Shown here piece after piece: positions 48,611 to 57,773 of a stretch of DNA of 64,000 bases (its first letter is position 1; each line of letters starts with the position of its first letter). The notes beneath the pieces are model-generated. The model made no database searches and had not been told where the DNA came from. It was given only the letters and a program-made list of their open reading frames with translations. A program made the position numbers and the translations under genes. The stretch is from Arcobacter defluvii (lineage in GTDB: Bacteria > Campylobacterota > Campylobacteria > Campylobacterales > Arcobacteraceae). The DNA is taken from the NCBI RefSeq assembly GCF_013201725.1, contig NZ_CP053835.1, positions 434,001 through 498,000 of the forward strand, in the 5' to 3' direction.

Positions 48611-48883
48611 ATGGCTTTAGATCAGGAAGTAAAAGCAGCTATTATTGCAAAATATGGAAAAAAAGATGGAGATACAGGTTCTTCAGAAGTTCAAATTGCA
48701 TTATTAACAGAGCAAATTAAAATTTTAACAGAACACTTAAAAGTTTTCAAAAAAGATCACTCTTCAAGATTAGGTCTTTTAAAAATGGTTGGAAAAAGAA
48801 AAAGATTATTAGCATACTTAAAAAGAAATGATTATGCTAGATTTACTGAATTAGTAGCTTCTTTAGGAATCAGAGCTAAATAA
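48611..48883 (+). CDS. rpsO: 30S ribosomal protein S15
   Basis: This primary 16S rRNA-binding protein of the small subunit is 90 aa. It has the family helices and the signature [26 protein letters not shown] split across residues 41-66. It is a single-gene transcript with its own promoter and terminator. Confidence 0.97.
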   Translation: MALDQEVKAAIIAKYGKKDGDTGSSEVQIALLTEQIKILTEHLKVFKKDHSSRLGLLKMVGKRKRLLAYLKRNDYARFTELVASLGIRAK

Positions 48884-48900
48884 ATTATCTCTAATTTCTT

Positions 48901-48938
48901 AAAAAGGGTTGTAGTCGTTGCTACAACCCTTTTTTTTT
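48901..48938 (+). terminator. Strong intrinsic terminator of rpsO
   Basis: A 14-bp stem (AAAAAGGGTTGTAG with CTACAACCCTTTTT, loop TCGTTG) runs into about nine T residues, 17 bases past the stop. Confidence 0.92.
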
Positions 48939-49033
48939 GATTAAATAAACCAATTAATTGATTATAATAACGAATCTTAATAATAGTTCAAGTAAAATAT
49001 ACATAAATTATAAAAAAATTGGAAAATTATAAT

Positions 49034-49432
49034 ATGTTATTAACAAAAAAAAGTGAATATGCACTACTTTCTTTAATCGCAATTGCAAAAAGTGATGAAC
49101 CAAAGAATGTAGATGTATTATCAAAAGATTTAAATATATCAAAATCATTTTTAGCAAAAATTATGCAAAATTTAGCAAAATATGAATTAGTAGTTTCTCA
49201 ACGGGGAGTAAATGGTGGTTTTACACTGAAAAAATCTTGGGAAAGTATAACAATACTTGAAATAGTTGAAGCAGCAGAAGAAAAAATGCCAACGGTGTTT
49301 GAATGTGCTCCATCTTTACAAAGTTGTCCAAATCAAAAAGCAATGTCTTGTACAATTTGGCCTTTATTAAATAATTTGCAATTTAAAGTAAATGATTTTT
49401 TAAGTAAATTAACCTTAAAAGATATTGCTTAA
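49034..49432 (+). CDS. Rrf2-family transcription regulator, Fe-S type
   Basis: The 132-aa protein has the Rrf2 winged-helix N-terminus (LLTKKSEYALLSLIAIAKSD) and recognition region (LNISKSFLAKIMQNLAKYEL). Three cysteines at about 91, 98 and 106 (Cx6Cx7C) resemble the iron-sulfur ligands of IscR/NsrR/RirA proteins. ATG at 49034 follows GGAAAA; a TTG five codons earlier is less likely. Its stop overlaps the ATG of the next gene (TAATG). The signal could be iron-sulfur status, NO or redox; sequence alone does not decide. Confidence 0.88.
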   Translation: MLLTKKSEYALLSLIAIAKSDEPKNVDVLSKDLNISKSFLAKIMQNLAKYELVVSQRGVNGGFTLKKSWESITILEIVEAAEEKMPTVFECAPSLQSCPNQKAMSCTIWPLLNNLQFKVNDFLSKLTLKDIA

Positions 49433-50478
49433 TGAAACTATTTCATATTTCACATACGGATTTAGATGGATATGGATGCCAATTAATAACAAAAGAATTT
49501 TTTAAAGAAGGATTCTTTTATAATGCAAATTATGGATTAGAAGTAAAATTAACAATAAAAAAAGCTTTGGAAGAAATAAAGAATTATAAAGATGAAAATA
49601 TTCTTCTTCTAATAAGTGATTTGAATTTAACTTTTCAAGAATCAACAGATTTGGATTTAGAGATAAATAAACTTACAACAGAAGGTTATCAAATCAAACT
49701 TCAACTTTTAGATCATCATGTAAGTGGCAAAAAAAGTGCAGAAAATTTTTATTGGTATTATTTAGATGATAAAAGATGTGCAACAAAAATAGTATATGAT
49801 TACATGTTTGAAGAGTATGAAGGTTTTGACTGTTTGACAAGTGCTTGGCTAAAACCTTTAGTTGATTCAATAAATGCAGTTGATATTTGGCTTGAACATG
49901 AAACTAAAAATTTTGAATTTGGCAAAGTTTTGATGTCAATGATTACAAAAGTTAAAGAAATAAATAATATTTTATTTTCAGATTTAAATAGAGAATTTAA
50001 ATTTTATCTTTTAAAAGAAGCTTCAAAATTTTTAGATGAATTTGATGGTCATATAAAACTTGATAATGAAGTTCATTTTATGAAAAAAAAGTTTTTAAAA
50101 CTAACTGATAAAGATGATACCTTAGATAATTTAAGTGCAGCATATTTAGTAAAAACTTTAGATGATGTAAAAGAGAATTTAACAGTTGTTTATAAAGAAC
50201 AAAAAGGATTATTAACATATTGTTTAGGATCTATTTCTATTCCAGCAAATGCTTTTCTAAAAGCAAATCCAGATTATGATTTTTTTATTGATATAAATAA
50301 AAAAGGAAATGCTTCTTTTAGAGCAGATGGAAAAATTGATGTAGCATTACTTGCAGCAAAACTTGCAAATGGTGGTGGTCATGTAAATGCAAGTGGTGGA
50401 AAATTTGATGATTTTAAAGAAACAATAGATTATTCAGAAGTTAAAACTTATATACAAAAAAAACTGGATAAACTTTAG
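49432..50478 (+). CDS. DHH-family phosphoesterase
   Basis: The 348-aa soluble protein carries the DHH motifs HTDLDGYG near residue 8, SDLNLT near 62 and LLDHHVSG near 95. A C-terminal DHHA1-type segment with NGGGHVNASGGKF follows near 310. Relatives include oligoribonucleases (NrnA) and cyclic-dinucleotide or pApA hydrolases. The substrate is unknown. It is translationally coupled to the Rrf2 regulator, an uncommon pairing. Confidence 0.85.
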   Translation: MKLFHISHTDLDGYGCQLITKEFFKEGFFYNANYGLEVKLTIKKALEEIKNYKDENILLLISDLNLTFQESTDLDLEINKLTTEGYQIKLQLLDHHVSGKKSAENFYWYYLDDKRCATKIVYDYMFEEYEGFDCLTSAWLKPLVDSINAVDIWLEHETKNFEFGKVLMSMITKVKEINNILFSDLNREFKFYLLKEASKFLDEFDGHIKLDNEVHFMKKKFLKLTDKDDTLDNLSAAYLVKTLDDVKENLTVVYKEQKGLLTYCLGSISIPANAFLKANPDYDFFIDINKKGNASFRADGKIDVALLAAKLANGGGHVNASGGKFDDFKETIDYSEVKTYIQKKLDKL

Positions 50479-50547
50479 TTTACACTTTTTTAGCATTCTT
50501 TTATATATTTTACTTATAATAGAACAATTTATTATAAAGGATATAAA

Positions 50548-50976
50548 ATGGAGTGTGAATTCCCAACAGTAAATTCAAAAAATGAAGAAATTTTAGATAT
50601 TTTTAAAAATACAAAAACTATTGCAATAGCAGGACTTTCTCCTGATTCTGATAAAGCATCAAATATGGTAGCAGTTTATTTACAGAATGCTGGATTTAAA
50701 ATAGTGCCTGTTTATCCTAAAGAAGAAACAATTTTAGGTGAAAAAGTTTATAGAACAATAAGTGAAATACCTTTTAAAATAGATATGGTTGATATTTTTA
50801 GAAAACCTGATGCAATATCTTCAATCGTTGATGAAGCAATACAAAGAGGTGATGTTGATACAGTTTGGTTTCAACTTGGACTTGTAAATAATGAAGCAGC
50901 TTTAAAAGCTAAAGAAGCTGGATTAAAAGTTGTGCAAAATAAATGTACAAAGATAGAACATAGAAATTTATTTTAG
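50548..50976 (+). CDS. CoA-binding (YccU-like) protein
   Basis: This 142-aa protein with a Rossmann CoA-binding fold of the succinyl-CoA synthetase alpha type has TIAIAGLSPDSDKASNMVA near residue 25, VPVYPKEETILGEKVY near 55 and VWFQLGLVN near 108. Its biochemical role is not known. Its stop overlaps the stop region of the convergent kinase gene by four bases. ATG follows AAAGGAT. Confidence 0.85.
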   Translation: MECEFPTVNSKNEEILDIFKNTKTIAIAGLSPDSDKASNMVAVYLQNAGFKIVPVYPKEETILGEKVYRTISEIPFKIDMVDIFRKPDAISSIVDEAIQRGDVDTVWFQLGLVNNEAALKAKEAGLKVVQNKCTKIEHRNLF

Positions 50977-52256
50977 ATACTATTTTTAGGTAATGTGTTG
51001 TTAAGTACTAATTTAGCAACACAACCACTTTTCCCATCTTCTCTATTTTTTAATGTTATTTCAGCTCTTAATGCATCGGCCGCATTTTTTGCTAAGAATA
51101 GTCCAAGTCCTACGCCACTTTGGTTTCCAATTCTTTTAAATGGAGCAAAAAAATCTATATTTTCATCGATTCCAATACCTTCGTCAGTTACAGTTAAAAT
51201 AATTTTCTCTTTTGTTTTACGAAGTCTAATTGCAATAGTTTTTTCATTTGGAGTAAATTTGATTGCATTTTGTACAAAATTTTGTAATATTTGATTAAAT
51301 AGAGTCAATTGTATAGATGTACTTAAGTGATTTATATTAGAGAAAAATGTAATAATAATATTTTTTTGTGCACTTAACATTCTATAATCATTTGCTTTTT
51401 TCTTAATATATTCTACTAAATCAATATCTGTTGTTTGCTCAAATTGTGCTCCTTCTGTTCGTCCAATATCTAAAATTGAAGAAATCATTTTATTCATCTC
51501 ATCTATTTGTTTAATAGATAAATTTAAAACTTCTTCATATTGTTCAACTTCCCTTTTTTTCTTTAAAGTTACTTCATTTTTTAATTTCATAACTGCAAGT
51601 GGAGTTTTAAGCTCATGCGCTGCACCAATAAATAACTCTTTTTTGAATTTTACATAAGTTCCTATTCTATTTGTTAAAGAGTTTATAGAGTTTGCTAATG
51701 AGTGAAATTCTATTGGTAAATCTTTTGTATCAATTTGAGATAAAGAGTGTTCATCCATATTAGATAGTTTTTTATTAATTTGCATTATTGGTTTTAATAG
51801 AGATTTTGAAACTACTAAAGAGTATAAAAGCATCAAAATAAATCCAGGTATGGCCAAGATAAAAAGATTTTTAAAAATTACAGAATATAAAAGTTCTCTC
51901 TCTAAACTAATATTTTTTATAATTTGTAAAAATAGACCATTTTTTAGATCAAATGGATAAAGAAGTTTTATATAATATTTCCCACCTAATTGATAATTTG
52001 AAAATCTAAGTTTCTCTAATTCAGAATTTTTTACTAAATCAATAGATTGAAATTGTGTTTTTACAGGTTGAAATTTATCAGGTGAAATATAATTTTTTTG
52101 AATTTGTTTTGCTTGATTAAGCATATTTTCTTGAATATCAACATAAACTGTACTTCTTGCATATTCATAAAAAATAAAAGAAAGTGTAATAATAAAAAGA
52201 GAAGTAGCTATAATCAATTTATTATAAAATTGTCTATAAATACTTCTGCTTTCCAT
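50973..52256 (-). CDS. Sensor histidine kinase
   Basis: This 427-aa membrane kinase has membrane segments at about 11-30 and 127-150 and a periplasmic sensor of about 95 residues between them. A HAMP-like region follows, then the dimerisation box AAHELKTPLAVMK with the phospho-histidine near 215. The ATPase domain has QNFVQNAIKFTPNEKT, DEGIGID and GVGLGLFLAKNAA. It follows its response regulator by 15 bases. The stimulus is unknown. The arrangement resembles the ArsRS/CprRS-type pairs of this phylum, but I cannot assign one. Confidence 0.9.
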   Translation of the reverse strand: MESRSIYRQFYNKLIIATSLFIITLSFIFYEYARSTVYVDIQENMLNQAKQIQKNYISPDKFQPVKTQFQSIDLVKNSELEKLRFSNYQLGGKYYIKLLYPFDLKNGLFLQIIKNISLERELLYSVIFKNLFILAIPGFILMLLYSLVVSKSLLKPIMQINKKLSNMDEHSLSQIDTKDLPIEFHSLANSINSLTNRIGTYVKFKKELFIGAAHELKTPLAVMKLKNEVTLKKKREVEQYEEVLNLSIKQIDEMNKMISSILDIGRTEGAQFEQTTDIDLVEYIKKKANDYRMLSAQKNIIITFFSNINHLSTSIQLTLFNQILQNFVQNAIKFTPNEKTIAIRLRKTKEKIILTVTDEGIGIDENIDFFAPFKRIGNQSGVGLGLFLAKNAADALRAEITLKNREDGKSGCVAKLVLNNTLPKNSI

Positions 52257-52271
52257 CTTAAAATACCGAAA

Positions 52272-52961
52272 TTATTTTTGTTTTACATCTTCTGCTACAT
52301 TTGGATAACAAAATCTATAACCTCTTCTTCTAATAGTTTCAATTGTAGAGATGTTTAATGGTTTATCCATTTTTTGTCTAATTTGATTAATTGCAACTTC
52401 GATTACATTTGGAGTAACAAGTTCTGGTTCTTCCCAGATTGCATCTAATAATTGTTCTTTTGAAACGATTTGATCTCTATGACGTGCAAGGTGAGTTAAA
52501 ACTTCAAATGGTTTACCTTTTAACTCTATTTCTTCACCTGCATATTCAATTTTTTCTTCATCAGGATTAATTACTAAATCATCAATTTCGATTACATTTG
52601 TTCCACCAAATCTTAATCTTGCTTCAATTCTTGCAAGTAAAATATCAAAATCAAATGGTTTTTTAATAAAATCATCAGCACCAGATTTTAATGCTTCAAT
52701 TTCAGATTCTTTATCATCTCTTGCTGAGATTATAACAACAGCAGTTCTTGAACTTCTATTTTTAACTATTTTACATAGTTCAATTCCGTCACCATCTGGT
52801 AACATCCAATCAGTTAATACTAAATCATAATTTCTAATATCAATAAAATATTCTGCATCTTTATAGTTTTCAGCAGTATCCACTTGATAACCAAAGTCAG
52901 TTAGACCTTCTTGTAATGTTCTGTTTAGTGTAATTTCGTCTTCAATAATCAAAATTCTCAT
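52272..52961 (-). CDS. OmpR-family response regulator
   Basis: The 229-aa protein has a receiver domain with IIEDE near residue 5, phospho-aspartate in LVLTDWMLPDGDG near 51 and the KKP lysine near 101. A winged-helix DNA-binding domain follows (GKPFEVLTHLARHRDQIVSKEQLLDAIW, split over about 150-178). It is first in a two-gene set with the kinase. AAGGAATATT precedes ATG, with 11-base direct repeats just upstream that may be its own operator. Confidence 0.92.
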   Translation of the reverse strand: MRILIIEDEITLNRTLQEGLTDFGYQVDTAENYKDAEYFIDIRNYDLVLTDWMLPDGDGIELCKIVKNRSSRTAVVIISARDDKESEIEALKSGADDFIKKPFDFDILLARIEARLRFGGTNVIEIDDLVINPDEEKIEYAGEEIELKGKPFEVLTHLARHRDQIVSKEQLLDAIWEEPELVTPNVIEVAINQIRQKMDKPLNISTIETIRRRGYRFCYPNVAEDVKQK

Positions 52962-52969
52962 AATATTCC

Positions 52970-52991
52970 TTAAATTTAAGTTAAATTTAAA
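52970..52991 (-). promoter_or_regulatory. 11-bp direct repeat before the response regulator
   Basis: On the plus strand TTAAATTTAAG is followed directly by TTAAATTTAAA, starting nine bases upstream of the response regulator start codon. Tandem repeats with about 11-bp spacing are typical binding sites of OmpR-type dimers, so autoregulation is possible. In AT-rich DNA the match could also be chance. Confidence 0.35.
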
Positions 52992-53177
52992 TTTGGACGG
53001 AATTGTATCATAAATATTTGAAAATTTAAAGCCTTTTTAAGCTAAATTTTAAAATTTACAAAATACAGTAAAAATTTTTAAAATTTGTTTAATAAACTTA
53101 TCATTTATTTATAAAAAATCAACTATTTATTAACTATGAAAAGATAAAATGTCGCAAATATAATTTCAAGGAATAAA

Positions 53178-53984
53178 ATGAAAAAAATAGTATCAAGTTT
53201 CGTTGCTTCAATTGCATTAGTTTCTGCTTTAAATGCAGCTGATTTTTATGCTACAGTTGATGGTGAACAAATCACTAAACAAGATATCTCAATGGCTTTA
53301 CAAGATCCAAGAATAGATTTTGATAAATTACCAGATAATGCTAAAAAACAAGTATTAGAGCAAATTATCAATAGAAAATTATTAGCTAAAAAAGCTATTA
53401 AAGATGGAATTGAAAAAGATCCACAATATGTTGAAACAATAAATAAAATAAAAGAAGATTTAGCTTTCCAAGTTTGGCAAAAAAATCAAATTGATAAAAT
53501 CAAATTCACAGAAGATGAGAAAAAAGATTTTTATGAAAAAAATAAAGCAAAATTTGTAATGCCTGAAACTTTAGAAGCAAGTCATATTTTAGTTAAAACT
53601 GAAAAAGAGGCTTTTGATATAATCAAACAATTAGACAAAGCTTCAAATAAAGAAGAAAAATTTAAAGAATTAGCAAAAACTAAATCACAAGATCCAGCTG
53701 GCAAAAATGGTGGGTATTTAGGAAAATTCCCAGCAGATCAAATGGTTCCAGAATTTTCAAGTGCAGCAAAAGCAATGTCAAAAGGTACATATTCTAAAGT
53801 TCCAACAAAAACACAATTTGGTTATCATGTAATTTATTTAAAAGACAAAATTCCTTCAAAAGCTTTAGCTTATAATGAAGTTGAAGGTAACATCTCTCAA
53901 ATTTTATTAGGAAATAGTTATAATAAAAAAGTAAAAGAGTTAACAGACGAATTAAGAAAAGACGCAAAAATAGTAATTAAATAA
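53178..53984 (+). CDS. Periplasmic peptidyl-prolyl isomerase (PEB4/SurA-like parvulin)
   Basis: This 268-aa protein has a signal peptide (residues 1-20, ending LNAADFY), an N-terminal chaperone-like helical region and a parvulin domain (about 125-235: EASHILVKT, KSQDPAGKNGGYLGKF, TQFGYHVIYL). Its architecture matches Campylobacter PEB4 and Helicobacter HP0175, which fold outer-membrane proteins. AAGGAA precedes ATG. It is followed by fba ten bases later, likely in one transcript. Confidence 0.9.
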   Translation: MKKIVSSFVASIALVSALNAADFYATVDGEQITKQDISMALQDPRIDFDKLPDNAKKQVLEQIINRKLLAKKAIKDGIEKDPQYVETINKIKEDLAFQVWQKNQIDKIKFTEDEKKDFYEKNKAKFVMPETLEASHILVKTEKEAFDIIKQLDKASNKEEKFKELAKTKSQDPAGKNGGYLGKFPADQMVPEFSSAAKAMSKGTYSKVPTKTQFGYHVIYLKDKIPSKALAYNEVEGNISQILLGNSYNKKVKELTDELRKDAKIVIK

Positions 53985-53994
53985 GGAGATTAAA

Positions 53995-55062
53995 TTGGGT
54001 GTATTAAATGTTGTAAAACCTGGTGTTTTAACAGGTAGTGAAGCAAAAAAACTTTTTGCTTATGCAAAAGAGAATAATTTTGCGATTCCAGCTGTAAATG
54101 TGGTAGGAACTGATTCAGTAAATGCAGTTTTAGAAGCAGCAGCAAAAGTTAATTCACCAGTTATTATCCAATTCTCAAATGGTGGTGCTGGTTTTTATGC
54201 GGGAAAAGGTTTAAAAACTTCAGATGCAGCAGTTCTTGGTGGAATTAGTGGCGCAAACCATGTTCATACTATGGCAAAAGCTTATGGAATACCTGTAATT
54301 TTACATACAGACCATGCAGCAAAAAAACTTTTACCTTGGATTGATGGGTTAATTGAAGCTGGCTGTGAGCATTTTGAGAAAACAGGAAGACCATTGTTTA
54401 CTTCTCATATGCTTGATTTAAGTGAAGAAAGTTTAGAAGAAAATATTGAAATTTGTGTTGAGTATTTCAAAAAAATGAATGCAATTGATATGATGTTAGA
54501 GATTGAACTTGGAATTACTGGTGGTGAAGAAGATGGTGTTGATAACAGTGATGTTGATAATGCTTTACTTTATACACAACCAGAAGAAGTTTGTTATGCT
54601 TATGAAAAATTAAAAGAAGTTGGAGATAATTTTACAATTGCTGCATCTTTTGGAAATGTTCATGGTGTATATAAACCAGGAAATGTTGTTTTAAGTCCAA
54701 AAATCTTAGATAATTCACAAAAATATATTCAAGATAAATTAAAAACTTCAGATAAACCAGTTGACTTTGTTTTCCATGGTGGTTCAGGTTCACTTTTAAG
54801 TGAAATTAGAGAAGCTATCTCTTATGGTGTTATTAAAATGAACATTGATACTGATACTCAATGGGCAATGTGGGATGGTGTAAGAGCTTATGAAGCTAAA
54901 TACCATGATTATTTACAAGGGCAAATTGGTAACCCAGAAGGTGAAGATAAACCAAATAAAAACTATTATGACCCAAGAAAATTTTTAAGAGCTGGTCAAG
55001 AAACAATGATAGCTAGACTTGAAGTTGCTTTCTCTGATCTTTGTGCTTTAAATAAAAACTAA
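53995..55062 (+). CDS. fba: Class II fructose-bisphosphate aldolase
   Basis: This zinc-dependent aldolase interconverts fructose-1,6-bisphosphate and triose phosphates. Visible motifs are LHTDHAAKKLLPW near residue 103 with zinc histidines, ELGITGGEEDGVDN near 170, the zinc histidine in FGNVHGVYKPGN near 223, and FHGGSGS near 262. The 355-aa length is like E. coli FbaA. The start is TTG with AAGGAG six bases upstream, which decides it. In an organism with limited sugar use it probably serves gluconeogenesis. Confidence 0.94.
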   Translation: MGVLNVVKPGVLTGSEAKKLFAYAKENNFAIPAVNVVGTDSVNAVLEAAAKVNSPVIIQFSNGGAGFYAGKGLKTSDAAVLGGISGANHVHTMAKAYGIPVILHTDHAAKKLLPWIDGLIEAGCEHFEKTGRPLFTSHMLDLSEESLEENIEICVEYFKKMNAIDMMLEIELGITGGEEDGVDNSDVDNALLYTQPEEVCYAYEKLKEVGDNFTIAASFGNVHGVYKPGNVVLSPKILDNSQKYIQDKLKTSDKPVDFVFHGGSGSLLSEIREAISYGVIKMNIDTDTQWAMWDGVRAYEAKYHDYLQGQIGNPEGEDKPNKNYYDPRKFLRAGQETMIARLEVAFSDLCALNKN

Positions 55063-55063
55063 T

Positions 55064-55088
55064 ATTTTAGAGGAATTTCCTCTAAAAT
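55064..55088. terminator. Hairpin between convergent fba and response regulator
   Basis: An 11-bp stem, ATTTTAGAGGA (55064-55074) with TCCTCTAAAAT (55078-55088), has a three-base loop and lies directly after the fba stop. The flanks are AT-rich on both sides, so it may end both convergent transcripts. Confidence 0.6.
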
Positions 55089-55092
55089 AATT

Positions 55093-55752
55093 TTAATTAG
55101 GTCTTTCTATTATATATCCACTTCCTCTTATATTTTTTATAAAATCTTCTTTTAATACAGTTTTTACTCTATTAACTTCTGCTCTTATTGTTGCATTATC
55201 AATATAATCATCATTCCAAACATAAGTTCTAAACATATCATAATTTACAACTAAACTTCTATTTTGTGCAAGAAGTTCAATAATTTGAAGTTGTCGTTTA
55301 GGTAGGATATGTGGTTCATTATTAAAATATAAAGTCATAGTTTCTGCATCAAAACTATATTGATTAGATAATCTTTTATGTTTTTGAGGGACGATTCTAG
55401 TTTTTAAAATTTTGTTTATTCTTAAAGTTAATTCTTTTAGATGAAAAGGTTTTTTTAAATAATCAAAACAGCCCAAATCAAAAGCTCTTGATATATCTTC
55501 AATATCAATTAACGCAGAAATGTAAATAGTTGGAATATTTAATTTTTGCTCATGTAATCTTTCTAATATTGTAAATCCATCTATATCAGGAAGAGAAATA
55601 TCTAAAATTAGTAAATCAAATTTTTCAGAATTTAATATTTCTAATGCTTCTACTCCATTTTTTGCACTTATTATTGCATGACCAGTTGAACTTAAATATT
55701 CAGTAATCATTTCATTTAACATAAAATCATCTTCAACTAATAAAATTTTCAT
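55093..55752 (-). CDS. OmpR-family response regulator paired with FIST kinase
   Basis: This is a 219-aa two-domain regulator. The receiver has LLVEDD at residues 4-9, phospho-aspartate in LLILDISLPDIDG near 52 and YLKKP near 101. The C-terminal winged helix has ILPKRQLQIIELLAQNRS near 148 and RGSGYIIE at the end. It overlaps the upstream kinase by four bases, so the two are co-translated. Its target may be the divergent aldehyde dehydrogenase promoter region. Confidence 0.9.
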   Translation of the reverse strand: MKILLVEDDFMLNEMITEYLSSTGHAIISAKNGVEALEILNSEKFDLLILDISLPDIDGFTILERLHEQKLNIPTIYISALIDIEDISRAFDLGCFDYLKKPFHLKELTLRINKILKTRIVPQKHKRLSNQYSFDAETMTLYFNNEPHILPKRQLQIIELLAQNRSLVVNYDMFRTYVWNDDYIDNATIRAEVNRVKTVLKEDFIKNIRGSGYIIERPN

Positions 55753-57653
55753 AATACTCCTTTAAAAGTATAAGTAAATGATGCCCAATCTTTACCTGAT
55801 TCAAGTTTTATACCTACGTTTTCTTCATTACAAATTCTTTTTACTAAATTTAATCCTAATCCAAATCCCTCTTGTGAAACTTGTTCTCTATAATATTCTT
55901 CAAAAATTTCTTGCGGATTTAATATTTGTTTTGAATTGCTTTCTATTGTAAAATTACACTCTTTATTAAAAATAGAAAGTTTTACAAATATTGTTTCATT
56001 TGGCAAAGTATATTTTATAGCATTTGTTAAATTATTATCAACAATTCGTTGAAGTTTTATTTCATTAAAATTTATATTTATTTCATCTTTTAATGCTTGA
56101 AATTTAAAATTTGATTTAAACTTTAAAGCCGAAGATGTGAAAAAATCAATTCTACTTCTTACAAAATCAACTATATTTATTTTATGAATTGCAGAATTTA
56201 CTTGATCTTTTTTTATTAGATAACTTAAATCATCATATATACTAAAGATATTTTTCATAGCAACTTCAATATTTGAAAGATATTTGTTTTTCCCAAATTC
56301 CATCTCAAACATCTCTATATTTCCCATAATAACTGATAGTGGTGTATTTGTTTCATGTACTGCATGTTTTAAAAATCTTTTTTGTGCAGTTATTAAATTT
56401 TGAGAATAAATATTTCCTTCTTCTAGTTTTTTTGATTGTTTATTGTAATCATTTGAAGATTGTTGAATTAAATGTGTTAATGCTTCAAGACTTCTTGCAT
56501 GTTCACTCAAAGGAGTTTGCGATATTTTTATCTGTTTTTTTGAATTTTTTTTGGAACAATTCTCACTCAATGCAACTAATGTTAAAGATTGATTTAAAAG
56601 CTGATTATTCTCTTGATAATGAAAAAATTCTCCATATGTAAAAAAGCCACAAGTTGGAGCTATTTGAGAAAAAGGTTTTATTTCAATATCAATCATATTA
56701 GGCATATAACGTCTTCTTGCCATACATGAATATATGAAAATTGATTCAATATTTTCCAAAGGTTGGTCTTTAAATAGTGATTCTATAGGATTATTCATAA
56801 TAAGTTCAATATTCCCAAATCCAAGTTTTACAATATCTCCTTTTTCCAAATTTCCAGCAAAGCTTAAACTCCCATCGATATGTTTTGAAATAACAGCTCT
56901 TGCTAAAGGAAGATTGTTTTTTTGTACAATTAAAGGAAATTCAATTCCTGTTGCAGGAAGTGAAGAAGCAACATAAGAACCTAAATATTTTTTATAAAAA
57001 TCTAGAGGTGTTAAACCTGAAATTTTATAAACTCTATTTTTATCAACTTCATCAATTGTATGAACTATACCTATTTCTGACCAGTTAAAGTTATAAGAAT
57101 TTCTCACTTGTAAAACGTCTGAGTCTAATACAACTCCAACACAACCATAAGTGAATACTTTATCTTGATAAGAGATAAAAGTTTGATTGAAATTTGCATT
57201 ATCTCCTGCCATTCCTCCACAAACAATGATTTTATTATTTATAGAATTTATACCTTTTAAAAACTCTTCTCCATTTGTTTTTTTCCCATCTGTAAATGTA
57301 ATAAGAAGTTTAGTCTTCTCAGAAAATAGTTCTTTTGCAATTTCAACTCCATTTATAAAAGAGTTTTCATTTTTTACATAAATTGCTTTTAATGTAGTTT
57401 TTTCAAAAACAGATATAGATATGACAGTATTTAATGTTGTAATGTTTTCTTCATTTATTTCTCCATCTGTTGAAGAACCTATACAAATAGCTTGAGGTAA
57501 ATTTTTTGTTATTATTTTTACTATATTTTCTAAATAGTGTTTTTTATTTCCACAAAATATTTGAATTAATAAATTTTTTTTATTTTTAAAAGAAGGAAAA
57601 TCAATCAACATTTCCAAAGAAGAGTCATTTAACGTATAGTTGTATGTTTTCAT
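55749..57653 (-). CDS. FIST-domain sensor histidine kinase
   Basis: The 634-aa soluble protein begins with FIST N and C domains (about residues 15-380). FIST regions seen are IGSSTDGEI near 57, ITFTDGKKTNGEEF near 115, CGGMAGDNANF near 143, and FSQIAPTCGFFTYGEF near 335. A coiled linker leads to a kinase core with HAVHETNTPLSVI near 430, the N-box VDNNLTNAIKYTLPN and GFGLGLNLVKRI. FIST domains are thought to bind small molecules. There is no membrane helix, so sensing is cytoplasmic. It is upstream of, and coupled to, its response regulator. Confidence 0.88.
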   Translation of the reverse strand: MKTYNYTLNDSSLEMLIDFPSFKNKKNLLIQIFCGNKKHYLENIVKIITKNLPQAICIGSSTDGEINEENITTLNTVISISVFEKTTLKAIYVKNENSFINGVEIAKELFSEKTKLLITFTDGKKTNGEEFLKGINSINNKIIVCGGMAGDNANFNQTFISYQDKVFTYGCVGVVLDSDVLQVRNSYNFNWSEIGIVHTIDEVDKNRVYKISGLTPLDFYKKYLGSYVASSLPATGIEFPLIVQKNNLPLARAVISKHIDGSLSFAGNLEKGDIVKLGFGNIELIMNNPIESLFKDQPLENIESIFIYSCMARRRYMPNMIDIEIKPFSQIAPTCGFFTYGEFFHYQENNQLLNQSLTLVALSENCSKKNSKKQIKISQTPLSEHARSLEALTHLIQQSSNDYNKQSKKLEEGNIYSQNLITAQKRFLKHAVHETNTPLSVIMGNIEMFEMEFGKNKYLSNIEVAMKNIFSIYDDLSYLIKKDQVNSAIHKINIVDFVRSRIDFFTSSALKFKSNFKFQALKDEININFNEIKLQRIVDNNLTNAIKYTLPNETIFVKLSIFNKECNFTIESNSKQILNPQEIFEEYYREQVSQEGFGLGLNLVKRICNEENVGIKLESGKDWASFTYTFKGVL

Positions 57654-57740
57654 AGGAAAATTTTAGCAAATTTTTAAAAAGTATTAAATAAATAAAATAA
57701 TAAACAAACCATAAAATCGTAATTTGTCACGATTATTATC

Positions 57741-57773
57741 AATGCTATGCTAATGCTATGCTATCGCTATAAT
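57741..57773 (+). promoter_or_regulatory. Direct repeats and -10 box before the aldehyde dehydrogenase gene
   Basis: Two perfect adjacent copies of AATGCTATGCT (57741-57751, 57752-57762) are followed by a partial copy ATCGCTAT that runs into TATAAT (57768-57773). No -35 box is seen; the repeats occupy that place, as expected for an activator-dependent promoter. An 11-bp period suits an OmpR-type regulator such as the one encoded at 55093-55752. Confidence 0.55.
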
